A stretch of 64,000 nt of DNA, from assembly GCF_002776525.5 (NCBI RefSeq), contig NC_045453.1, positions 38,958,824-39,022,823 of the forward strand, written 5' to 3'. This stretch comes from Piliocolobus tephrosceles (Eukaryota; Chordata; Mammalia; Primates; Cercopithecidae). A program made the position numbers and the translations under genes. The notes beneath the pieces are model-generated. The model had not been told where the DNA came from and did no database searches. It saw only the letters and a program-made list of their open reading frames with translations. Below are positions 55,300 to 64,000 of the stretch, one piece after another; within the stretch, counting starts at the first letter, position 1, and each line of letters opens with the position of its first letter.

Positions 55300-56490
55300 T
55301 CCTGGGGTCCAAAAGGAATCAATTCAAATTGATAAAATCAATTAATATTTAAAGAACAGATGTAAACACCAGAAAAATTTTAAAAAATACATAACTAAAA
55401 TCAGGTGATGGAGGGAAGTAGAAAAAGTGCAGTACTTCTAAAATTCTGTTTAAATCATGGATACATTATCTCATAGAAGAACAGAGTTACAGGAGTAACA
55501 ACAGGATGAGCTAGAAATGGAGCTCACAATGTCCAAATAATCAGGAGGAACACACACATCCAAATCAACATGCAGAGTATAAACCAGACACAGACACAGA
55601 AAGCTCGTGCAAAACATGAAGACAAAGCTGAGATTGAGGAGCTCTAGGCTTTGTCCAGGAAGGACCTAGCATTTAAATATAAATGATAAGCTCCCTAAAG
55701 GTGAAATAATAAATTTGTTGGAAGGAAATGTAGTAGAAATAAAAAAATAACTAATTTTGGGATAAAGAAGTATGAATAAGGTACAATAAGCCAAAACCCA
55801 AAAAGTTAATGCATTAACTGCATACAAAATAGAAATAATCTACATATTAATAAACCAAAAAATTTTTAAATGTAAAAAGTGATAGTGTGAGATATGTTTG
55901 CATCATATATCAACTTCAAAGGGGATAGTTTCTTTATTTCATGTTATTATTATTAATCTGTGATTAAAAAAATCAATAACTCCACAGCAAATGGACAAGG
56001 GATAGAGGCAGAAACAGAAAAATAACTGCATCCAATACACAGGGAAAGATGAGAAAAACGCACTCAAAACTGCAGTGAGATGCTCCTGCTTCACCCGGCA
56101 GGTTGGGACCCAAGAGAGAGTGTGCCCACACCATGAAGTGAGAATCAGCAGTGTGAACCAGCACCACCTTCACAGAGGGCAACTGGCAGCATCTCACGAA
56201 GTAAAAAATGCCAACACCACGTGCCTGACACTTCCCCCTGTAGGGACGTTTCCTGTACGTGTCCGTACATGCACGTAGGCTCAGATGTTTATCAGAGCAC
56301 ACCCTTTATCCAATGACTGGGGCCAGAGCTGAATAAATCCTGCACACACACAAAGCTAACCTCACTCCAAAGCATTAACAGAACAAGGCAATCCTCTACT
56401 CTTGTTCAGAGAGAGAAACTAAGTGTAGAGCTGTGTATATAATATACTATGGTCTGTGTAAAAGCCACAAAGAAAACACTAGTCTGTGTC
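55300..56490 (+). mobile_element. Very old LINE (L1ME/HAL1-like), sense
   Basis: AT-rich LINE-like text at 55320-55990 passes into recognisable ORF2-type 3' sequence. There, 'gcagtgagatgctcctgcttcacccggcaggttgg', 'gtgaaccagcaccacc', 'agagggcaactggcagcatctcacgaag' and 'tatactatggtctgtgtaaa' follow the order of the L1ME/HAL1 C-terminal region. No reading frame survives. Confidence 0.5.
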
Positions 56491-57635
56491 TCTTCATGAT
56501 TAGGTAAGAAACTAGCAATCATCTTTGTAGCTGAGAAGTGCTTTCTACATTCTAAAATGCCACTTAATTAATCCCTTGTTAAAGCAATTTTTCAGCAGGT
56601 AAGGTCTAACATGATCACACACTCAGTAGTCTCATTTTCTAGGTCACTCTCAATTTCAAATATCTTGTCTGATGTTAATGTTTGTATACTCATCGTTGAC
56701 TAAACATGTGTCTTAGTTTCTGTGTTTAAGGCCAACAGAAAGAGAATGGGTCCATAAGAGTCAAGGGCTGGCATTTCTTTCCTTGAGAAGCTGTCTTTGC
56801 TGGCTTATGCCAGAGCATATTTGTTGGCCTCCCTCGCAGGCCTCAGGGTTCTATGCCTTTCCTCTGCTTATCTTGACTTACATTCCCATATTGTTGCCCT
56901 GAACAAGGGCAGGTATCTTTGACTTCATACATCTGAAAATCCTTGATCAGACAGCTTTTGGAGAATGAACAATATTTCAGCAGTCAGGCCTTTTTCCCAT
57001 GCCTTGTCATTCTAGCAACCTGGCTTCCCTCCTTACCCAGGGGACGACACAGGATGACACAATGCTTCTGTTTCAGCTGGGTCATCCCAAAGAGCTTGAG
57101 AAGCTCAGCAAATGGATGGGTAAATTGGAGACCCAAGGTAAGCCAGGTGAGGCTGGTGTGTCTGCAGCAGCCGGGTGCCTTCAGCTGATAGGTGGGGCTG
57201 CATGCAATGTTTGTGATGTGAATTTTGCAAGCCTGTTCTGACATTTTTAACATTTATTTTGCAAACCTGCCTCTCTGGATTTCTAAAGACTCTTTGGCAA
57301 CTATTATTATTTGGTCAGATCATTAAAAATGCAAGGGGAGGGTGCAGTGCTCTAACCAGTCCAACTCAGTGGCAGATGATTTTTTTTGGCTACTGTGGAA
57401 AGAAATATTAATCTGAGATACCAAACTCAATATCAGATGCAGGCAATACAAAAGGGATAAGTAATGAAAAGGACAAAAAGCCTGCCCCCTCCTCCAGCAC
57501 CTGTCCTGCCAGGAGCTGGCCCTGGGGATAAAGGGCTCACCACGAATTGCCTCTGCCCTCTTATTAGACCATTGTACAGCCTCATGAAGCAAGTGTTATC
57601 CAAAGGACCACCAGGATGGCTAGGTAGTAGAAGAG
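56491..57635. other. Unassigned sequence
   Basis: No gene or transposon is recognised with confidence. Part of 56530-56640 is faintly MIR-like. Confidence 0.35.
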
Positions 57636-57639
57636 AGGG

Positions 57640-58070
57640 TTTCAATGTCAACATCAGTTTGCAAACCAAACTGATGGAGAGAGTTTCCAGCATGAATCAA
57701 AAGTGCTCTCTCTGAAGAACAAAGAGAAGCTCAGAGGTTTTATAAAAAGGAGAAATGCTATGCATTACTCTTTGAGAAATTTCACTAGCACTAGTGAGGT
57801 TCTGAGTAGCTGGCAAGCTCTGACTGGGGAGTAACAGCTGTGGGCAAAGCTAGTCTGAGAGTTGCAGCAGGTTATTTCAGGAGTCCTGGATAAAACTGGT
57901 TTCAGGCTACTGCAGGCAGTTTTAGCTGCCAGGCCTATAGAGAATCACATTTTTGGAACAATGTATTGTGCTCTGAATGCTATCCCCACTGGATCCTTGA
58001 CTGTGTTTTAGCTGGATATGACAAGAATGGCCCAATCTGTATGATCAGTTTTCACAAAAGGAAAACTTTT
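57640..58070 (-). repeat. LTR-like interspersed repeat, copy B
   Basis: It is homologous to 1313-1755 in the same orientation. Shared words include GAGTAGCTGGCAAGCTCTG-like, 'ataaaactggtttcag', 'caatcacatttttggaacaatgt' in diverged form and 'gacaagaat'. On the minus strand TATAAAACCTCTGAGC (plus 57731-57746) is LTR-promoter-like. It may extend upstream to about 57300. Confidence 0.5.
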
Positions 58071-58169
58071 CTTGCAAAAGACAAAGCGAAGATAGACTCA
58101 GCAGAGCCTGTTCTCAGCCTTCCCGTAGGACCAAGACCAGTCGGAAAGAATTTACAGGATCTGGGATCT

Positions 58170-58262
58170 GAATACTTCTGCCTGGCCTTCAAGGCTCTCC
58201 CTGGGCTTCAGCCCTTAAACCACCTTCCCCCTTAGGCTTCTTGCCTTCCTTCATTTATCCTG
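58170..58262 (+). repeat. L2-like fragment
   Basis: The words 'ctggccttcaaggctctccctgggct' and 'ttaaaccaccttccccc' resemble the L2 3' region 'ggcattcaaggctctccatgatctggcccc'. Confidence 0.45.
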
Positions 58263-59025
58263 TCTTCACCCCCCGCCCCATTACCCTCCTTCTCTCGGAG
58301 ACCCTGGGTGGAGGGAGTCTTTCCCACTCCCAAGGTTTACCCGGGTGTTTCTTGGGCTCTTTGCCAGGCTGAGGCCCAGGCACGTCCCCAACACCTTCAT
58401 GTTCCTTGGTTTTGCCCTGGAGTACCCACCTGGGTACTGAGGCCACCGGAGGTTTTCATGTCAAGTGCCCATGAAGCTGGCTGTGCTGTCCTCAGGACAG
58501 GGCAATCTTCCTGCTTGAAACCCATTGTGATCAAAGAAACGATGGGCTCAGCGGGCAGGTGGGGTTTGCAGGCTGCCTTGACCTTGGAGGGGACACTTCA
58601 CTTCCTCCTGGCTCTCTTCAGCAGAACAAACGGAGAAAGTAATGGGACCAAGACCGGGCTGAGCAGAAGGGCAGCCACTCCCTTCACTGACCCGTGCACC
58701 AGGCAGGGTAAGCAACGGTGCCTGTGGGTGGGGCCCTGGGTGCAACTTCCCTGTTCCCACAGCCCCAGCCATAGGCCCCTCTGCTGCCGCAGTGGGCTGG
58801 TGGTTTCTGCTCTGAGCTCTGGTGTTCAAGGTAACATTTCAAAAGAGGGTTGGAGAGCCACACCCCGAGAGTTCACGCCCTGGTGCGGCCCCTCCCGGGT
58901 GGAATCTGGGCTGGGCGCTGACTCACCCCTAACCAGCAGAATAAGTACCAGTAAACGGTGTCTGTTTCCCGCCGGCCCGCAAGAGGGCACAGCTGCTGCT
59001 GCTTCTCACTGGAACACTCATTCCT
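58263..59025. other. Unassigned GC-rich sequence
   Basis: A 242-codon plus-strand frame (58308-59036) covers this stretch. It has no domain, no supporting splice sites and GC-rich composition, and it runs into a MaLR relic, so it is most likely chance. Confidence 0.4.
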
Positions 59026-59029
59026 GGGA

Positions 59030-59270
59030 GCCCTGAGCCACCCTTCTGGAGAGGCCACAAGAGAGGACAAGAAAGGCCCCTCCACCTGGTCTAACCTCCA
59101 GATGACTCCAGGCCCCTGTACCATCGAACTTAAACTACAGGAGAGACCCCAAGAAAGACAGCGGGAGAAGTGTCCAGCTAAGCCCCCATCCTACCCAATC
59201 CAGAGAGGTGACAAAATGGGTGTTAAGTCACTGAGATTTAGGGCAGTCTGTTAAATAGCAAGAAACAACC
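59030..59270 (+). mobile_element. MaLR-like LTR relic, 3' end
   Basis: The words 'cagctaagcccccatcctacccaatcc', 'acaaaatgggtgttaagtcactgag', 'gggcagtctgttaaatagcaag' match the MLT1-type 3' end. Confidence 0.55.
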
Positions 59271-59274
59271 CAAA

Positions 59275-59445
59275 CAGAACCCCAAGGCCTGGCTCTGTCC
59301 ACCTCTGTGGCTTGCTGGTTGTGGGACCTCTGGCTGGTTTCTTAACCTCTTGAAGTCTCAGCTTTCCAGTCTGTACAATAGGCGTAGTTCTGCTCAGAGC
59401 GGAACTCTGCACATCAGAATCAGTGCATAATGGCTCTTGCTGTAA
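59275..59445 (+). repeat. MIR SINE
   Basis: The order 'cctggctctgtccacct', 'gtggcttgctggttgtgggacc', 'tttcttaacctcttgaagtctcagctttccagtctgtacaatagg' is that of MIR. Confidence 0.8.
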
Positions 59446-59810
59446 TTCATGTCCATAAAATTAAGAGACCCTGAACAGGAAGTCAGGAGCATTTCTGTCC
59501 CTACAAATGGCTTTCCCTTAGATGAACCAGACCTGGGAAGCTACAAGTCCAGTGGCCCCCTATAAGGCGAATGTGTTACGTGCATGAGCAACACGCTTTC
59601 CCCTCTCCTGGGAGCAGGGAAGCACTCTCCGCCCCACAGTGGACAGTGGGCCTGCTGTGGGCCCAGAGCCTGTCCACTCCCCTCTCCCTCCTCCTCACAC
59701 TGACACCCTCCGCGGTGATGGGCCACAGAGGGCACAATCCACCCAGGTTTAGGAGCAGCACCCCACGTCTGACTCACTGACAATACAGGGTATTTCCTTC
59801 AAAAATATGG
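59446..59810. other. Unassigned sequence
   Basis: No gene or repeat is recognised. Confidence 0.35.
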
Positions 59811-59814
59811 TTGC

Positions 59815-61692
59815 TGTGCAGACATTTTGTGTGTATTTATATTTTTTGAATTAAACTGTGGTAAAATACACATAACAAAATTCATCATCATGACCATTTT
59901 TAAGTGTACAGTTCAGTAGTGTTATATTGTTGTACAATATATATATTAAGTGTACATTGTTGTACAACCCATCCCTAGAACTCATTTCATCTTGCAAAAC
60001 AGAAACCCCGTGCCCATTAAACAGTAACTTCCACCCCTCCCCACAGACCCTGCCAGCCGCCCTTCTGCTTTCGGTCTCTATGGAGTTGGTAACACTAGCA
60101 CCTCATTTAAGAGGAATCCCACAGTATTTACCTTTTCATGACTGGCTTATTTCACTCAGTATAATGTGTTCAAGGTTCACCCCTGTAACTTGCATCAGAA
60201 TTTCTTCCCTTACAAAGGCTGAATAATATTCCACGGCATGTTTGTGCCTCATTGTGTTTACCAGTCACATGCTGATGGGCATCTGAGTTGCCTCCGCCTT
60301 TGGCTATGGTGTGTAGTGCTGCTATGAACATGGCGTTACCAAAGTCTCTTTGAGACACTAATTTCAATTCTTTTGGGTATACACCCAGAAGTGGAATTGC
60401 TAGATTAAATGGAAATTCTACTTTTACTTTTATTCATTCTACTTTTACTTTTATTCTAATTTATTTTTATTTTTTTAAGAACCACTATATTATTTCCCAT
60501 AGTGATTTCACCATTTTACATTTCTACCAACAGTGCTCAAGGGTTCCAATTTCCATACATGCTCAGTAACATTTATGACTCCTGGTTTTTGTTTGTTTGT
60601 CTAATAGTAGCCATCCTAATGGATGTGAGGTGGTATCTCAGTGTGGAATGACTAGTGACGCTGAACATCTTTTCATGTGCTTATTGGCCCTTTGTAAATG
60701 TCTATTCGTGTCCTTTGACATTTTAAAAATTGTTTTATTGTTGTTTGTTGTTGTTCAGTTGCAGGAGTTCTTTATATAATCTGGACATTAACCCCTTATT
60801 AGATACATAATTTGTAATATTTTCTCCCATTCAATGGGTTGCCTTTTCACTCTGTTTATTATCATTCATTGTCCTTTGATGCACAAAACATTTCAATTTT
60901 GATATAGTCCAATTTATCTGTTAGTATATTTACTCTTGCAGTGCCTGGTTTTGGTGTTATATCACTGCCAAATCTAATGCTATAAAGATTTTCTTCTATG
61001 TTTTTTTCTAAGAGCTTTATAGTTTAAGGTCTTATATTTAAGCATCTGATCAATTTGAATTAAGTTTTATATGATATGAGGTAAGGTCTAACTTCCTGCT
61101 TTTGCATATGTATTTCCAATTTTCCCAAACTATCTGTTGAAAAATTTACCCTTTCTTCATTAAATAGTCTTGACATTCTTGCTGAAAATCAAAGGTGTAT
61201 TTTTGGGCCCCCTATTTCATTCCATTGGTCTATATATCTATCTTCATTCCAGTACCACAGTGTTCTGCCTACTGTAGCTTTGTAATATGATTTGAAATCA
61301 GGAAGTTTGAGTCCTTCAATTTTGTTCTTTTTTTCTCAAGATTGTTTGACTCTCCAGGTCCCCTTAAAATTCCATATGAATTTTAGGATGTATCTTGCTA
61401 CTTCTGCAACAAACCCCTTTGGGATTTTGATAGAGATTGCATTGCATCTGTAGATCGCTCTGGTTGGTTTTGACACATTAACAATATTAAGTCTTCCAAT
61501 TCATGAACAAAGGCAATCTTTTAATTTCTTCGTTTCTTCTTTAATTTATTTCATTTTTTTTTTTAATGTTTTGGTGTACAAGTCTTTCTCCTCGCCGGTG
61601 AAGTTTATTTCTATATGTTTATTCTTTTTGATGCTATTGTAAATATAATTGTTTTCTTAATCTCCTCTTGGAATTGTTCACTATTAGTGTGT
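59815..61692 (-). mobile_element. Old L1M LINE 3' part, antisense
   Basis: It begins with the complement of an L1M 3' UTR ('ggtaaaatacacataacaaaattc', 'agtgtacagttcagtagtgt') and continues through the ORF2 C-terminus. Words include 'ataatattccacggcatg', 'cacccagaagtggaattgc', 'tttgatgcacaaaacattt', 'agtaccacagtgttctgc' and 'aacaatattaagtcttccaat'. All frames are broken. A small pyrimidine-rich tandem (ctacttttacttttattc) lies at 60418-60475. It is related to, but separate from, the antisense L1M at 6-9 kb. Confidence 0.88.
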
Positions 61693-62925
61693 TCTGTTTG
61701 CCCTGACTGGCGTGGGGAGCATGACCTAGCTATGTCTGTAAGATCTGAGAACCCTCCCTCTGAGCAGCTGGAAGAGCCCGGGACAGCCCCCTGGGATAGC
61801 CTTGGTTAGGCCGCAGTTTTCCAGAACAGACTCACAGCCAGGGAGGTCAGTTGCTCACAGCACCCATCTGATAACTGGCTGATAACCGGCACCACAGGAG
61901 CTGGCTGCTGGCTCTGCCTTCCTCCCTCCCTAACCAGTGTCTGTGCCTTCCAGTGGAGGGCACTAACCTTACCATCTCCACCTGCTGATGCCTGTGGGTG
62001 TTTAAAGTGAGTTTGCATCATATCAATGATGCCTGCGTAATACAGACACATTAAACTGATACAGATGCTCCCTAAATCCCAGTTAATCTCTTTCTGGCCT
62101 TAGCCTGAATCAGTTGAATTGACAGATAAACAAAATTAACAAAGAAAAAAATGTGCTGAAATCCTAATGCAGCTCCTTAGAAAACAGCCCTAAATACCCC
62201 GACCCTGCATCCGCTGGGATGATGAAGTTCCGGGAGAAGCCGGTGGGCCTCCCCTCTGCTCTGGAGGCTGAAGCTTTTACTGCCAATGAATGTGTCTGGG
62301 CCCCTCTAGGGCAAAGGCAGCTATTGGGGTGGGAGGTGTAGAGGAGACCCACCCTCCATTGTCAGTTTCATCATCTGGTCTCTCCTGTAAACTTTGCAGC
62401 CCCAAAGGGAAGCCATTTGGGCGTTGGAGGCTGGAGAGCCCTGGCCCAAGGCACCTTATCTGTCGGCACACTTCTGGAGCTAGGCCCGTGACCTCACTCC
62501 ACCCATGACCTTCCCCACTGACTTCACAGTTCCTGGAATTGTTAGAAAAATACTTTTTAAAATTCGAGGAAGCCCCAGTCCCCTCAGTGCTGCTGCTCAT
62601 GCATTAAGAAAGAGAGAGGTGGAGCCAGGCTGGGGGTGTTGTGTGATCCTGGAACCCCCACCACTGGGACCTGGGGCTGGGGTTAGTCTCTTTCTCTCTC
62701 TGCTGGCCCTTGGTTCCAGAATGTGGAAGCAAGACCAGGCCCTGCAGATAGAGAAGGTTCTCGTGTTCTTGGCCCCCAGCCCTCCAAAGGAAAACCTTTA
62801 GCTTAAGGGACTCTCTACCTCCTTAGAAACACATACCCCTCCACACTTTTCAATATGAAACCCAGAAATTCAGAAAACAGAAAGGAAGAATAAGAGGAAT
62901 ATTAAAAACCAACACCTTCTCAGCT
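61693..62925. other. Unassigned sequence
   Basis: No gene or transposon is recognised. Short frames on both strands at 62164-62801 lack motifs. Confidence 0.35.
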
Positions 62926-62929
62926 CTCA

Positions 62930-63090
62930 TGGTGGGCCTGACACTGTGCAAAGTGCGCTACCTACAATTCCCTCATTGGATTCTGACAGTAGTAACCCAT
63001 ACGACAGAGGTTGCTGTTACCTCATTTTACAGATGACACACTAAGGTGCGAAGCGGCTGCACATCTACGTCCAGCCTCATCGTCTTCAGG
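62930..63090 (+). repeat. MIR SINE
   Basis: MIR-like order: 'gggcctgacactgtgcaaagtgcgctacctacaattccctcattggattctgacagtag', then 'cctcattttacagatgacacactaaggtgcg'. Confidence 0.8.
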
Positions 63091-64000
63091 GATTTAGTCA
63101 AAGGTCATTCCGAATTGTAAGGTAGCCACTGCAGAACACAAACCTTTCCTGGGTATGTGTGGTAAGTGCTTCATGAATGCTGTTCTGAGGCCAGGTGCTA
63201 ATGGGGACAGGGCAGAAGAGTGGTAGAGTGAGCCCCGGTCCCAGGCCTAGTTCTGCAGCTGCTGGAGGAGCAATCCATCAGCCTGCTCCAGGCTCTGGCC
63301 CTCTTCTGGGAAACAAGTCCTTCTGCCATATGAGCTCCCTGAGGACTAAATGGGACTGCGATGCAGACTTAGTTGCTGGACACACATGATTTTGCCACCT
63401 CTGTACTAGTGTGACTGGGACCCACCTTCGAGGCAGAATAAATCCATGCTGAAATGACTTGATGTCTGTGCTGTTATTCTTGGAGAAAAAGATAAAAATC
63501 AGGAAATAAATAGTGCATAAACCACATAACCGGAAAACACTCAGAATAATCGTGCTGATGATATAACAATAAGAAGCGGGGCCTTAACAAATAAGGAAAA
63601 GGGCCGCGGTAGGATGAGCTGCTGCTCTTCTAAGAGGGCAGCTGCTTGTTTAGGCTGAAGTCTTTGGGATTCTTGGAAGACCTGGCCAGTCATTTCACGT
63701 GCTGAAAGGATTGTGAACCATGTTCTAATCATGGCCAGATTATCAGGAGATTCTTGAGGTTTGAGGTCAATTTAAGCTCCTGGACACCATGTAAGCCTCA
63801 CAAATACGGTCACTGCCTATGGCAGCTGACCCAGGTGATGCTTGTATGGCTGAATTCTTCAGTTATCACAGAAATAAATACCAATTGGTGGAAAAAGAAT
63901 ATCGTGCTATTCTCTAGTGGACTTTAGGAATGGCTGGCAGAAGTCAAGAACCCTTCAATAGCACAGGCTACACCATGCCCTTTTTTTATTATTTTATTTT
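63091..64000. other. Unassigned sequence to window end
   Basis: No gene is recognised. The last bases (63979-64000) are T-rich and may be the beginning of the tail of an antisense SINE or LINE that lies outside the window. Confidence 0.35.

Noticed and set aside
58308..59036. 242-codon plus frame
   Set aside because: No known domain, GC-rich, an opposed minus frame is also open, and it runs into a MaLR relic.

Overview
The window is primate nuclear DNA and most probably comes from an Old World monkey. It is dense with LINE-1, Alu, MIR, L2, MaLR-like and ERV remnants, and no intact protein-coding gene is visible. Two young insertions carry bases that I associate from memory with cercopithecid subfamilies. 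The Alu at 47.7 kb has GGGCGAGGTGGC and GGCGTAAACCCG where the human AluY consensus has GGGCGTGG and GGCGTGAACC. The L1 3' UTR at 10.2 kb has an 18-bp tandem duplication (the TGATGGGTGC motif twice) and GGGAGTTATACCTGAT. Two runs of N (100 at 10371-10470 and 10 at 15914-15923) mark a draft assembly.

Layout. 0-5.9 kb: mostly unassigned sequence with an L2 tail, an LTR-like repeat, a MIR, and a 60-bp sequence present twice. 6-9.15 kb: an old antisense L1 holding a younger antisense L1, which in turn holds an antisense Alu. 9.7-10.5 kb: a young sense L1 3' end, cut by a gap. 11.7-15.6 kb: an old L1 fragment and unassigned DNA. 15.66-17 kb: a CA-rich minisatellite followed by a 147-bp inverted repeat. 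18.6-23.4 kb: an L1 with both ends and a target-site duplication, but with broken ORFs and the reverse-transcriptase core deleted. 24.1-24.3 kb: the best candidate for a protein-coding exon, on the minus strand. 27-31.8 kb: L1M, a MaLR-like LTR, a mariner transposase relic, a class I ERV relic, an L1 ORF2 fragment and a minisatellite, in that order. 33.3 kb: an AluS. 37.45 kb: a 5S rRNA retropseudogene. 41.1 kb: a 98-nt hairpin of nearly perfect complementarity. 42.1-43.35 kb: two large polypyrimidine tracts, an LTR-like stretch and an Alu monomer. 43.7-64 kb: scattered MaLR, Alu, MER5, L2, MIR, L1ME-like and L1M sequence in otherwise unassigned DNA.

There is no operon-like or system-like arrangement. 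The window reads as an intergenic or intronic region, possibly an intron of a minus-strand gene if the 24.1-kb exon is real. The items most worth following up are the 41.1-kb hairpin, the 24.1-kb exon, the inverted repeat beside the CA minisatellite, the templated patches inside the old L1, and the 60-bp duplication. All coordinates of repeat edges and all identities were estimated by eye.
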